The translations under genes and the position numbers were made by a program. A DNA stretch of 64,000 bases from Sipunculus nudus (lineage: Eukaryota; Annelida; Sipuncula; Golfingiida; Sipunculidae): assembly GCA_026874595.1 (NCBI GenBank), contig CM049315.1, forward strand, positions 40,194,164-40,258,163, in the 5' to 3' direction. Below are positions 1 to 13,200 of the stretch, piece by piece (within the stretch, counting starts at the first letter, position 1; every line of letters starts with the position of its first letter). Under the pieces are notes generated by a model. That model saw nothing but the letters and a program-made list of their open reading frames with translations, did not search any database and had not been told where the DNA came from.

Positions 1-3
1 GTA

Positions 4-531
4 ATGAAAGATTATGACAATTTGCGCCAGTCGATTTTGCTTGAAGAATTTAAGCGCTGCATTAACGCAGATGTTAAAACTTTTCTCGATGAGAAAAGTC
101 CTGAAACACTTGACATTGCTGCTCAATTGGCTGATGATTATTCATTAACACACAAAATGTCCTTTACTAGCAAATCAAACTAGTCATTCACAAACAAGAA
201 AGTAAATCAGTATGGTCAAAAGAAGTTTAAAGCGCAGTCACCCAGTACTAGTAGTCCTGATAGTTCATCAAAGTCAATTGCTAAACCTCAGTCCACGTCC
301 ACTGTGTCTAAGTCCAACAAAGACCAGTCATTTTCAAAGAAAATCTGTCATTACTGCAAGAAAAAAAGGTCATCTAATATCTGACTGCTGGAAACTTGCG
401 AATAAATCAAATAGCAAACTTTCTGGGTTTGTTTCAAAATCTATGCATGGCAAAGTACAAGAGCTATTTATAACTTCTCACCCGAAGCCGAAAATTTTCC
501 ACTTCTCGAACAGTACAAAGGATATAACATA
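4..531 (+). pseudogene. Decayed Ty3/gypsy-like gag fragment (C-terminal capsid part plus zinc knuckle)
   Basis: Frame from position 4 encodes a helical stretch with the motif FLDEKSPETLDIAAQLADDY, which resembles the SCAN-like capsid end common in metazoan Ty3/gypsy gag proteins. An in-frame TAG stop lies at 181-183. The same frame continues through a Ser/Lys/Gln-rich linker to the start of a CCHC zinc knuckle (first Cys codon 346-348). The knuckle spacing CX2CX4HX4C is complete only if the frame changes at the A-run 361-367; after it the frame ends at TAA 529-531. No protease or reverse transcriptase follows, so this is a truncated, inactive copy. Its 5' part lies outside the window. The family call rests on the motifs seen; the exact clade is not resolved. 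Confidence 0.7.
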
Positions 532-751
532 ATACACAGTAAACACGCGTTACAGGAATCATCTAGGAGAACATCGCTGTGTCTCTACATATCAGGGTCT
601 ACACGTGATCTCGGCCAGGCGAGAAAGCCCCAAGCTAGCATGACAACGAGAGTTCAACCAGTACGGATTAAACATAGAATGCAATACGCGGCCAGACACC
701 GGCGCTACAACACGAGTTACGCCCGTGCCACACAATAAAAAGGGCACCTGT

Positions 752-819
<68 letters not shown>

Positions 820-2308
820 AGTGGAACCTCTTCTTACGGACACCTCTTTATAATGGCGCCTCTTACTTACGAGCAATATGGGAGAGTCCCTCGGGAGTAA
901 GTCCCGAAATCTATAATCTCCCTACTAAAGACCCCTCTCTAACAAGGGCAGAATGTCCGGTCCCGTCAGTGATTTGGAAGTTCTACTGTATATCCGCCTG
1001 GCCTAGTGCGTCATTTCACCACAAATTCGCCCACATGGATTGCGTGTGGGCGTTTCTATAGTCACCAGCATGACATTAAAAGGAAAAGCAGCTACGTTGT
1101 GTTAAGAGTAATAATTGAAGTCGTATAAAAGCTTCACGGTTTTTGTGTGTGTCGCAATAGGAATCCATCCAAATTGTCTTATTTTCAATTCGTTTCTTTC
1201 TTTAAGTTTTGCAGACTTATGCGGTAAACTTTATTATTTTATGAACAAAGTTTTGAACTTGATATTATTTCTTAAGCAATATATCAATTATCAGAACCCT
1301 GTTGTTGACTATACATGAATGCCAGATGCAATTAAGGCTGTGGCCTGACAGCTTGTATCCCATATTAGAAAGTACTTTACAATTCTATAAGACCTAAATT
1401 ATCAAAGACTACTTTTTATAATTTTTTGATTTATTTCCATTGTTGTCTTTGAACCTGTTTTAATCCTGTCGGAGGATACTTTTACTAGCAATTTTTTTAT
1501 CCCAAAGAAGTTTTATTAACTAGATGGAATCGCATTGCTGGACTTTTCTTTATTTAAGTTCTGCCTACAGATGTCTTTCAAACGTCAGAATGGCAGGAAA
1601 CCACTTAACCCCATTACAAGGAATCTCTGCAGTATCGAGGCAACTCTTACAAAGAGATATGGGATCACTAATGCCGGGATGAGGTGTTAGACATAATACT
1701 CTATTCGTATCGGGGAAACAGACAGAAATTGATGGTCCCCAAAGGTATAGATTAAACAGACCACAGGAAACAGGGAAGCACAGATGGGGCTTCTTGATGC
1801 GCAAGATCACCTCCATATACAATAGCGTTATCCCTACATCACATGGTTTGAGATGAACGGAGAGGACGCGATAAAACACGCTAATGAGGGCTTTTTCAAA
1901 AACGTCCAAAGGTCATGTCGGCAATATATCAGGTTTATGTATCTTTGATTGTTCCCCTGAAAATTGCTTTCTCGGTTTAACAACAGCACACACGCTGTGT
2001 CGGCGAACTTTAGTGACAGTCAGCAGATCTCATGCTACATAATTAAGCAGATTCCTATACATTATTGAGTATTTTGAAGACACTTCAGACAATCAAAGGG
2101 ACTACATTATGATTCACTATTGATGCGGTTAACGATTCTCCTTTGATCAGTTTATTATTATTTCTGTATGGATATTGGAGACAATACAGTATACTGTATA
2201 CTCTAACAATACTACTTAGACTTGTCTGAATTGTCGCAACTTAATATTCGTAAATGTAAACCGTCCCCTATTATAAAATTATAAATCTTCTTAACTTTCA
2301 TATATATC

Positions 2309-2340
<32 letters not shown>

Positions 2341-2535
2341 ATATAAATATATTACATATATATACATATATATATATAATGCATACATATTCTACACGTT
2401 ACTGATCTATATTCATATTTTTTATAAATGGCACATAAATGTTATTCTCAATCATTTTTTTTAATTGTAACCTGAAAGATCCTGTGCTCTGTATGATTTC
2501 AATGTTTGCTGGAAGTTTAGCGACAGTATCATTAG
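532..2535. other. Non-coding, repeat-bearing DNA
   Basis: Holds a (TA)n microsatellite at 757-816, followed by a stretch of scattered-repeat character (820-1000) and a second AT dinucleotide-rich patch at about 2300-2380. The longer open frames here lack exon borders or recognisable domains, and the frame across 757-816 is only a microsatellite translation. No gene seen. Confidence 0.5.
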
Positions 2536-2724
2536 GTAGTCCGGTCAGCCCTACCAGCTAACTTTTCCGGAGTCGAGCCAATTGCAGAAATAAAGAAAAA
2601 AATGCGTGACATTGATCAGGCGGGATTGGATGGATCACCATGGAAACAGGATGTATTTGTCAAGCACAAGACGACAACCGTTGAGCGTTTCTACGTCACT
2701 GGATTTAGCACTGAGGAGCACTAA
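2536..2724 (+). CDS. Candidate terminal exon of an unidentified host gene
   Basis: A frame open from just after an AG at 2534-2535 reads through a charged helix and ends with FYVTGFSTEEH before TAA at 2722-2724. Its balanced composition (Trp, Lys, Asp, Glu rather than Ile/Tyr/Lys repeats) looks like real protein, unlike most frames nearby. An AATAAA polyadenylation signal follows at 3038-3043, giving a 3' UTR of about 310 bases. Acceptor choice is uncertain: the polypyrimidine tract before 2535 is weak, and other AG positions (2546, 2555) would also work. An ATG at 2602 is in frame. I do not recognise the product. If real, the rest of the gene lies upstream, outside the window or in exons I could not see. 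Confidence 0.35.
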   Translation, partial: VVRSALPANFSGVEPIAEIKKKMRDIDQAGLDGSPWKQDVFVKHKTTTVERFYVTGFSTEEH

Positions 2725-3549
2725 AATTGATCATTGTGGGTTCTTGATATATCATGTATTACTGGTCAGACGTCTAGAGGAACGAGAGAATAAGATGGCG
2801 GATGGACGGATCTTATTGGATTAACTCGTAATACAAATGAGACATATTCTGTCGATGAAATATCAGCCCGGATTCTAAAATAGACATTATAGACCTGAGT
2901 TATTGTTTTATTATAAAAGGATGAATCTTGGGATAATACCTTCTGTCATCACACTCTCATATCAGTTTTAATGAATAATATAAAATCTTCTACAGCTTAT
3001 ATATTAAAAAAAAACTCACCATGTCAATTTCCACTTGAATAAAAGCCAAAGAAGGAGATATTGTGCAGAATCATCAACATATATATCAGTGCTTTCCCAT
3101 GACAGCGCATATCAGACAACTAAGCGTACAGTGAAATTAATAGAAGGCATGTTCGCGTATATGTTGGCTAGGACTCTTTGTGTAAATGTTAAATGTCAGT
3201 GGTTGACGACTTTATTTATTTATGATCTTTGTGTAGGGGATTGGAAAACAAAAATATCAATAACAATATCCGAAGATTCTTTATGCGTATATTGATATTT
3301 GAACCATTTATGGTCTAAAAGATATTGACACTTTGGTTCCAATTTTGACTTTTGTTCATTGAACAGTATCAATAAGGAGGAAAGCCGTATATTGCTGTTT
3401 CCCAAACCTAACTGAGGGCTAAACATGCCGTCACTAGATCACAAAGATAAGTGGTTTATATTCACCTGTTTGTATTTGTCGGTTATGCTAAAGTATGGTG
3501 TTCCTGACCACGCCCACACATCTACAGTTTGCCGTAATATAAGTTTTTC

Positions 3550-3568
3550 ATATATATATATATATATG

Positions 3569-3611
<43 letters not shown>
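3550..3611. repeat. (TA)n microsatellite
   Basis: Nearly pure TA dinucleotide run with one TATG/TGTA interruption. The Tyr/Ile-repeat open frame across it is an artefact. Confidence 0.9.
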
Positions 3612-3615
<4 letters not shown>

Positions 3616-3733
3616 ATTAACTTAAGAGTTACTTAGAAAAAAACTAAGAAATATTAGAGAACCATCGTTCTTTATTAAATGGCACCGAACTCACAAAGTT
3701 TTAAACCTAGGGAGGATTTTTCATCATGAACAT

Positions 3734-3993
3734 CAGGGGCGTCAATATAGGGGTGGGGGTATATATACCCCCTACTTTTTGGCAAGGGGGGGGGGATGGC
3801 CTATGTAATCATCCCCCCACTATTCAGAGAATTATATTATAATACTGCAAATGAACTATATTAATAAATAGAATTAAAGACTCTGGATCCATTTACTAAA
3901 AAATGTTGTATCTAAACCTTGCTTTGAATTACAAAATAACTTATTTTCTATTAAAATATAATGATTTGAAATATGATAAAGTATATATATATA

Positions 3994-4032
<39 letters not shown>

Positions 4033-4138
4033 GAATATGTCACTCAGAGACGCTGAAAAAGGGATTTATGTGAGTGTGTGTGTATATGAATATACAAAGT
4101 CATCCCCCCCCACCCTGGAAGAAAAATTGACGCCACTG
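3734..4138. mobile_element. Short non-autonomous hAT-type element with 8-bp target duplication
   Basis: The element starts CAGGGGCGTCAATATAGGGG and ends with the near inverted complement TTGACGCCACTG. It is flanked by a perfect 8-bp direct duplication ATGAACAT at 3726-3733 and 4139-4146, the length typical of hAT insertions. Its 405 bp contain no coding sequence, only (TA)n and (TG)n tracts and G/C runs, so it would depend on a transposase elsewhere. Confidence 0.8.
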
Positions 4139-4146
4139 ATGAACAT

Positions 4147-5917
4147 CAACGCTCCGAGTAGGGTTGCTTGTGTTTTTGGCATCCTATTAATAATGATAAA
4201 GAAGTGAACGTTGATCTCCAGGAACTCTGCATATTTGTACAAAAGTTGATAGCATGGATCTTAATTTGGAATTTGGCACCAATTCTCGAAAACCAGCGGC
4301 TTTAAGCTGAGTGGACTAAATTCAAATATAAGGGAGGAGGTACTTGTAACATCATTATCTTCATCGTCATTATTTTTCTTGGAGTGGGGGATAGGTACAG
4401 AGCTAGTATAAACCAAGTAAATTCATACGTTATTCCAGTTTAGCAAACACTTATATTCGTCTGTAGACACAAATCATTATACATCTGACCTGTCCGTGCT
4501 TTTCATATTGTTGAGAGGAACATCAATATAATCTTCACAATATGTTTCCTGCTGGTACAAGGCTTACTACCATTACTGGTCTCACAGTGAGGCCGCTCTG
4601 GGACTATAGACCGGAATGGTGGCTAGAAGCATAGAATAGGGATAACAATGGGGCTCTAATGCACGGGAAAATGCCAATAATTGGTTGGTGGCACATTCAT
4701 GGGAGAGAATGTTATTGACAGACGTTTCTATTTTGCTCAATGGTTTTAGCAGAATTATTTTGGATATTTAAAGTGTTTTCTTTTTCTTATTTTATTAAAG
4801 TTGACAATATTCAAAATTTTTATGAAAATCGTGAAATTCTTTTGGTAGTTATTGCTACTTAATTGGTTCAGATTTCTTTCAACATGTGTCAAAATGTGAA
4901 ATATGTAAGAAAAGCTAAGCTTTAATTTCCTTAGCCTGGGATTGGGCGGGATTGTCTTTTTCACATAAAATGTATTTTCTCTAAAGTCCAATCATCTCGA
5001 TGGACGCCTAATGGTCGTCTGCTGTTTTTGAATCCAGTCAGCCATTTTAGCGGATTTGGTTAAAAGAAACAGGATACATGCCAGAGACTGCGCCAGATAC
5101 TCGATTTAAAAGGATTTTTTTTGTTTTTTGTTTTAATTATTTTAATATACTAGCTTTATTTATCTATACAACGACTCGGACACTCAGTCTCGGTAAGTCG
5201 CCAATAATGGTCGCTAACCTTAAGGGAAATGATTGTATAACTTAAGTATGTCTGGCTATAAGAAAATACGGTTGCACTCAGGGGCTTACCAACATTAGAC
5301 GTTTCTTTCAAACCGCTGTGTGTTCTGCTTTCAGTGATTTAAAACGTGACTGATTCATCGAGTTTTGTATTCTTCAGATCAAAATAAGTACTGTGGTTTG
5401 CTTTATATTCGCCGGGCTGAAATTTCGTGATTTCTTCAATTGAACGTGTCGCGAGGGTTTCAGTTTCGCGATTTCAAAGTAACTGTAAAATTATAGTACA
5501 GCAGTAGTGAATTTTAATTTAGAATGAATTCTACAGTACCTCACTAATTTCTGGTTCAGTTATTAACTTATGACTTGTGTCAAAATCTATAGAGCACCTG
5601 TGAGTATAGCGTGTTATACAATAATAAATGCTTTTATACGTGGGCCAGGTTGCTGTTAGGTTGTTTACAGAGGTCATCTTAGTTGATGGGACATCTTATT
5701 CCCCAGGATTTGTTAATCGCGTTTAATTCTCATTCCCGAATACCGCGAAATTAAAACTCATATTCATATAATGCTTCTCTCTCTTTTTTTTTTCTTTTTT
5801 TTTTGGTGCAGATGTACCGTATATATTACCATGGGCTTTACGCCTCTCGTAATCATTTCAAACAATTATTTTTTTATTCCATATGCATGACCGGAACTTC
5901 CCTTGTTTATCTTTTAG
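4147..5917. other. Non-coding DNA upstream of the TMEM272-like exon
   Basis: AT-rich sequence without recognisable exons or repeats apart from a T-rich tract at about 5785-5805. Open frames here are short and low in complexity. It may include the promoter or further 5' exons of the TMEM272-like gene, but nothing decisive is visible. Confidence 0.4.
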
Positions 5918-6086
5918 CATGGTCTGGGCGAGGAACAGCGGCATCTGAACCCAGCGACATTTCGCAATGACAGCTGGGAAGGGATGCCCGAGTCATCGGT
6001 GTGTGCCGAGATCGGCGAGGCAAGGAAACAGTCCCTCAATTCCTGGGACTTCATGCAGCGCAGCATGCAGATACTACACAGATCAA
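5918..6086 (+). CDS. TMEM272-like gene, N-terminal cytosolic exon
   Basis: After an acceptor CTTTTAG|CAT, the frame is open for 56 codons plus one base and ends at a donor A|GTAAGA (GT at 6087-6088). It encodes a hydrophilic segment containing NSWDFMQRSMQILHRS. The single leftover base A joins GA of the exon at 19906 to give Arg, directly followed by the first membrane helix. This phase match is the main evidence linking the exons across an intron of about 13.8 kb. The upstream border implies at least one earlier exon; alternatively, translation could start at the in-frame ATG 5984. GC content is clearly higher than the flanks, as expected for coding sequence. Confidence 0.65.
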
Positions 6087-6115
6087 GTAAGAGAATAGAA
6101 CTATTAATTCAGAGC

Positions 6116-6150
6116 ATGTGTGTGTGTGTGTGTGTGTGTGCATGTGTGTT
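6116..6150. repeat. (TG)n microsatellite
   Basis: TG dinucleotide run just inside the intron after the donor site at 6087. Confidence 0.9.
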
Positions 6151-9100
6151 GGAGGGTGGTTTTATTGATCTCGAACATCCTCACTTATCCTCCCCAGGTG
6201 GGGAGTTGGGCTTGGTTGCAAAAAACATTTCGCTCTTAGTTCAACTAGTACATGTCTCATTGCAACCAAAGGCCCCCTGCAGATACATTCCCACCTGGTC
6301 GATGTTTCGCATTACACGTCGACTGGTTAATCCTCCCAATTATTCCACGGCCGCAATCGTGGGCCGGTTTTTTCCATAGAGAATAACATCCGGATGTCGA
6401 AACCCAGTTGACGGAGGTCAAAGGAGAGTGACTGAAAACGCACAATACCGTTTAGACAATAACTCATCAGAATTTGACTTTGCTTGCTTGTTACATTATG
6501 TATTTGTGGAACGCTCTTTGTTTTTGCTTGGTTTTACCACGAGAGGGAGAGTGGTTGCCCCAAGCCTTTGCGATCTTTTCAGCTGATCGAGTTTGTTGAA
6601 CCAAAAACGCATGTTTGTGTGCTTATACAATCATACTTTCCAGCTTTAACCCGGTCCTTAAACGGGGAACTTAGCACATTGTTTTCTATAAGACTTATTT
6701 GATGGCTGCCCGTTGCGTCATGTGACTGATGCATTAAAGTGCCTCTCCGTCATATATTGTTAAAACCCACCAATAACCAGTAAATCTGACAGTGTGTACA
6801 AAGAACGGAAACAATATCTTGCCTATGCCACGGAGCGTAAATGTTTGCTGTTAATAAATGTTTATGGGAACCCACTCGCTCTCTCATAAATCAGAATTAA
6901 AATGATACATTAATGTGTGACATATAATCTCTGTAACAAGCCTTTTCAATATTGAAGGAAAGTGTCATTATTTTCAGAAATGGACAATTGGCAATCTTGG
7001 CCAGGTAAAATAGTTGAAAAAAAATATAGTTAGAATATATTTCAAACACGCTAGCTAGGACCATGCACCTCGTAAACACCTTGGATGTTATTTATGCAGC
7101 ATAAATGTCAGTATGCTGGTTTTAGTATTTACTAAAAATGTATCTTAAGTTATTAAAGTGACATCACATAATGCACAATTCATCTATTAAGGCTGCTAAT
7201 ATTCCCACCTACTGGAAGAAATGCTGAACTACAGGTCATAAAGTGTCGAATTAATTTAACGTTTTTAGTAATTAATGTTTGTTTGAATTGGTCTCACGCA
7301 GAAACTGAATAGATTTTAATCTTAAACATGAGAAAAGTCGTCACAGGATAGTTTTATATTCAAAGGAAAGTTTTCTTTATTAATCGTATAGAAAGTGCTT
7401 ATGGTGGTTTTATTATGTTTTGATTTAGTCCTGCGTAATTCTCCACGATTAACTTAGAATAGTAATTTAACTTATTGTTAGCTGCTACCATTGAATAATA
7501 TTGAAGGACTGCCGGTCACGATGAAATGAGAAGGCTTGCGTGACATTCTGTGTAAAATGTGTTTCAAGCGCTATACAACAGTGATCTAAATGCAGAATGC
7601 TAATTGAAAACTGAAAGTACCTTCAAAACCACCTGAACGTAAAAGGTGCAAAAAAAATAAAAAAATTAAGGCGTTTTGAAAAAAAAATAATGTCAAATGG
7701 CATATAAAAGATGAGTGGAAAAAATTGCAAATGCTTTTTTGTATAGGTATGGTGCTTTTTTTCAGTGGAAATTAAATTACACGTTAGGATTAAAGTGGGA
7801 TTTATAATGACTTTTTTAGACAACAGAAGATTTATACATCCAACATGCAAAAACAAAAACAAAACTTGAAAAAGTTTTGATAATGAAGATATGCTTCATT
7901 TATTTTTTTAAATTATGCTCATACTATAAAAAGTCAGTTGTTATTGTAAGAAAGCTTAGACATTTATGAAAATTGTATGAGAATGAATTTAAACATGCAT
8001 TTCTGACAAGAAAAGATCTCCAACCAATAATTATCCCATAAAATCCTCATTTAACAATATATTTTGTATATGGAACAAGATTACCATCGAAGTGCTTCAT
8101 GTGTTACTGATCAAGCCATGATAGGACTTTTTGGGAAATCGTGTGATAGGGTCACTTATTGTTATATAAGGTCCGCAAACGCAACAAAAATAAGCAATCA
8201 TCCGTAAAAAATGTTTGAAATTTGATACAAAACAGGATATAGGGTAGCGGGATCGTGCCACATGCAGGTTACAGTTCCAAGCAAGACCAATAATAATCTT
8301 ATTATTATGTTATCATATAATTATCTTATAATTTATCTTGTGTGATAAAGAAGATTATCTTGATATATTTTTATCTTATAATTATCTTAAAATATATCTT
8401 GTGTGTTAAAGTAGGCTTTCTCTTGATTTTCTTGGTTTTTTATTCAGGAAGTAGGAAAATTTCATGACTACTCTGGCAGCTGAGTACTGCGATCAGAGAA
8501 CGGTTTGCTGTGTTCTTTTTAAGTATTACCTTCACGAAAGCTAATTAAGAAGTTGTGGTATATGCCTTGTAGTCGGAACTGTAGATTTTTTAAGACATTT
8601 TTTTTAAAAGTATAATAACAAAGAGCTGTGTTACCCATAAATGTCTGGAGGTTCCATGTTATGCTTTAATGTCGATGCGGCTGGCTGCTGTTTGCATAGT
8701 TGCCGTTGTGGAATAATAATACTGAAAGACCAATGCTGAATTTGAAACAAGAGACGACCTTGGCATTTATGTAGAGGTATTAAGTTCTGGATCAAAGCGC
8801 AAGAAAACGTAAAAAACAGGTGGAAAACTTTAAAACTGTGACAATAACTTCAAACATTGTCTGGTTGTAGCAGGTGCCATGCCAGGTGGCTCCTTTTGTG
8901 TAACAGTTTTGAATGACAGGAATGAGTTGAAATAGGATTCTTTTTAACAGCCGTCAGTCCTTTCTTAGCGAATGTGCGGGGTTAAAGTACGTGTAAAAAT
9001 CCATTTTCTCAAGGTAAACAAAGACTTAGAATAAGTTAAACAACTATGATTTCTGGGGGAACACACAAAATAAATAGTTTGTTCCATTCATCCTTAAAGC

Positions 9101-9252
9101 TTAAGTAATGGAATTAAAATTTAAGAAGACATAACTGTTTGAGAACCGATAGCTTTTATGAAAACATGACTTTCTGACTTTATAAACGTGTAATCAATTG
9201 TTACATTCTGTTACCAAATAAGAATGGAATTTGCTCATAAATACGGCAACGG
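6151..9252. other. Intronic, non-coding DNA
   Basis: Part of the large intron of the TMEM272-like gene. Contains AT-rich low-complexity patches and a short direct duplication around 8300-8410 (TTATCTTATAATT motifs). No exon-like frame with proper borders was found. Confidence 0.4.
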
Positions 9253-9400
9253 TAGGGGCGTAGCCGGGATTTAGTAAGGGGAGGGGGCCATTATCAGTGA
9301 CGGATCCGAAAATTCGAGAAGGGGGGGAAAGAGGGGCGAAAATATGCATGGGTATTATGCAAACTTAGTGTTTTATAAATGTGTATTTATTTGCATATAT

Positions 9401-9444
<44 letters not shown>

Positions 9445-10226
9445 CTAAACGTCATATATTTTAGTGTATGAAAATATATTTTTACTTCATTTATGAACCA
9501 GAACCATTGTTTTATTAAGGTTTATTACAGGTACATGGGGAGGGTATAGGAGGAGGTATCCCCCTTCCATATATTGGGATGTGGAAATTGTTTGAATATG
9601 CAATGTAAGGAGGACAATATTCATAAAAAATGAGGATTTTCTGTTCCTAAAAACTACTGTTCTTTTATGTCTTTGCGTTATGTAGTCAAAGTGTAGAGGG
9701 GTTCAATATTCAATGGTTAGTATTTTATTTTAAAGTCAATGGCGCAAAGGCGCATTTACGTATCTGTCTTCAATAGCAAAATATTACCTTTTAAATGTAG
9801 TGCTTGGAGTAAAATAACTGATTTGTTGAGGTTTTACATTAAACTTTGCATTTTACTTGAGTACGTGGTCTCGACAGCAAACAGGACTCTTAAAAGCACA
9901 GATCGTGAGTTCGAGTATCGGTATCACCAGAGGAGCTGTGAGATTGACCCCAACCAGGTCCTGGTGCTCTACAGTTGCTTTGCAGCTGTTTATAAATATC
10001 CTCATCATCAACTAATGAGTTTGAAATTGATTAACTGCAGATAAATTTATTAAAATATAATTTCTTATCAATTAAAAGAAATATGAAAAATGAAAATTAA
10101 TCACGAACATTTCGAACTTAGATAAAATGAGAGATATTACAGCTGAACTTGATTAGACAAAGTGAAATTCCGAAAGGACGGCGAATAATGGTTGCAACAG
10201 GGGGGGGGGGCATGGCTACGCCCCTG
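9253..10226. mobile_element. Non-autonomous DNA transposon with 12-bp terminal inverted repeats
   Basis: AGGGGCGTAGCC at 9254-9265 is the exact inverted complement of GGCTACGCCCCT at 10214-10225. The outermost bases (T left, G right) fit a CAGGGGCG-type hAT end with one change. AACGG lies next to both ends (9248-9252 and 10227-10231), perhaps the remnant of a target duplication. The interior holds a (TA)n tract at 9409-9441 and no transposase. The superfamily is inferred only from the termini. Confidence 0.6.
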
Positions 10227-13200
10227 AACGGCAGAATCGTGTTACCTGACTTCGCATGGGGTACATCTGGCTTTTTAAATCAAAGTAAAAAAGTATGTGT
10301 GGTATCGCTCCTTAAAGTTTCAAGAGATAAAAGTCATGAAATGTTCAATTTTTTTAAATATGTAAAAGCTAAAGGAAACTGGATGAGCAGGAAGAATACA
10401 TTGATCCAGACTCCACGTTATTTGCTGATAACCATTCAAGCGTTGCTGCTAATTAAGTCATGTTGCGTGACACAGCACAGCTTCTTCTGATGTTTCTTCC
10501 GCACTTTATTTGGGCAAAAGAGTAAATTGCATGACCAGTAGGAAGGCTAAGTTGACGTTAATATTCTTTATTATTCATTATGACATAATGAACACAAACA
10601 AGGGCCTAATCTTTTACCCGGTGCCCTTACGTCAACATTTCGTTCTAGCTTGCATAACTTAAACGTCTTGAGCATCACAGGAATGTATTCTATCAGATAT
10701 ACTACTTTGCCGTTGAATAAAACCAATAAAAAACTATATTTCAATATCGTTACGGAATTTAGAATCCAGATTTACTATACGTCCGGCTTGTAAAAATCCT
10801 GTTATAGCCTGCAGTGTCGGAAATAAAGAACATATACTTCTGTGAATTTTCATACATGTTTTCATGGGACGTTTTGTACTAACACGTTTATGGGCTTTAG
10901 AAAGTCAGCTCCAGCCTTTGATTTTGGGTGTTGGGATTTTAGCTTAACCCCCCCCCCCCTCCACCCTTATCATTTGATCAGCATTATCCAAAAGAAGGAC
11001 ATCACCAATTAATAAGAAAGAAGCATCTGCCGGGGTGTTTTATTGACAGAGGGCGGGAAGAAAGAAAAACTAGTAATTTTTACAGCTACGGAAGCAAGTC
11101 AACCTAGCAAGCAATTAAGGCTTGGCATTTCCGAAGTCGTTGAGCTTGATTAATTCTTTAAGGTCAAGTGATCAATTATGTTTCGACAACACACGGCATT
11201 GTCGGCCGCGGAGGCATCAACTTGCTCATGGAAATGCCAGATAATTATTTGTTTTGCAGCAGTCTTGTAAATTGCGCTTCTTCATGGTTCTCGATGAGCA
11301 CTTCCATTTTACACCATTCAAGGACAAATTGGCTTTTTAAATTATGAGGCTGTTCAATTATGCGGACCTATAACTATTTTTGTTTAAACTAGGATCATAT
11401 TTTCAAACTTAATCTTTTTTTGTAATTTCTTGCTGTTTCTCCTGGTCAATCAAATATTTTGAGCATGGAGTTGGTGTGGGCATTTTGCCAAAACGGAATC
11501 TGTTGAATAAATCGAGTTGCATAAAAAAGAATAGTGCCAAGGAAGGAAAATCCAGTCCAAATCACAAAATAGGAATTCATTATCAGGTAATATAAGGTTT
11601 TGAGGAAAATATTTCTTTAATTATAGTGTCCTGCTAAAAGTGATAAAAATAATAGGTAAGATCCAAGGCTTTACAGGTATTAATAGCTTATACAATACGA
11701 AACAATACAATACATTTGGGTTCCTTATGTGAAGAGGTCCTATCCAACGCAACCTCCAGCGAAAATAGAGTTACAATAGATTTACACATTTTCGACCATG
11801 ACAGAAAATGGACGAACTTTGACAGTTTATATAACAATATAACATGATTTGATGCAGATTTTCTTACATGAAATAATCTGAAGTTGTGTAATAAGATAAG
11901 AAATTACCTCTTTTGTAAAAGTTGAGTTCCGATATAGGTTGTTTTAGTTTAAATAATAAATACAATTTTTCAAATTATTTTCATGAATATTCTATTGAAA
12001 TATTTCTTTTATCACCTTTAGATTTCTGGTGTAAATTTAAAGGATTATTTCTTATCCAGTTTGAGAGAGAACGCTTTGTCATTCAGAATAGTTTTATGAT
12101 ATGTGATATGTGTATTGCATTAAACATTGTTAATCCGTGGCTTCGGCATATCGTCCCGCATTATGAGCAATTTAAATAATCTCTGACCGTCTGACAAGTA
12201 TTTATATGCCAATGATTCAAACGAAAATTCTTAAATAGTGGAGGTCACCATCCCATGCGTGTTTTCTAACTAAATCTAAAATATGGTCTCATTTTTTCTC
12301 TTTTCCTCGGTATTTCCCGGTAACTGCAAGTATGATAATTTACGAGACCGAGTATGAATGTTTCTCAGCCTTGTCTGGCAAAAGAATAGAATGTGTTTAT
12401 CTAGCGGCATCCATTTGAAATAATGGTTTTTGGTGTTGCGTAAACCAGTGATGTTGTGTATTTATAAAATTTCGCTACTTAACATTACCTTTTATCCAGC
12501 ATATGTTTATCTATGGTAAAGAGCTTTCACCATATTTCTCAAAGTGTACATAAATAATCGTTAAACTGATTGCTATAGAACTTAAATGACAGTTTCGGTT
12601 ATTTATAAAAGCATGTACACGAACACAATTGATTTACACCATGCAAATAACCATGAAAAACAACACTGGGCGGACCATTTAAAGCTCATGGTAGTATCTA
12701 TAAATTATAACAGGTCCTGTGTGCACGAGTCTAGATCTGGACACTCTGGTATATAGCAGTATTCCCTCCTTATAAAAGGACCGATTCCAGTTTATTTCAA
12801 CAGTGGCTCTAAGCTTTAACAGAACAAAAACCTTTGAGTATCATTTATGGTCCCTACGTCCTTAAACTCAAGGAAAATATATTCTTTATTATATATATTC
12901 TATAATATTATATATATATATATATATATAATAACGTTATACTGTAGATATATATCTTTATTTATTTAATTTCAATAAAGGAATATGGTCATTTCCCACA
13001 GGGCAGATACTATTAATAAGCAGAATATTGACACTGTATATCTCAGGCGGTGATGGGTGGCGCATGCGACAGCCAATTTAAAATTTGTATGAGTTTGGTT
13101 GCTTAAAGCCTATTTATAATGAAATGCCTTGGTATCTACAATATCGATATAAATGGCACTTCTTCTTAAATTACAATAGTTTTGTCTCTAATGATGTAAC

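Noticed and set aside
592-876. Minus-strand frame with a long Ile-Tyr repeat
   Set aside because: Translation of a (TA)n microsatellite.
1565-1909. 114-codon minus-strand frame
   Set aside because: No recognisable domain, promoter or splice sites; composition is compatible with chance.
9880-9960. GTTCGAGTATC stretch resembling a Pol III B box
   Set aside because: No matching A box at the right distance and no tRNA fold; too weak to call a tRNA or SINE.
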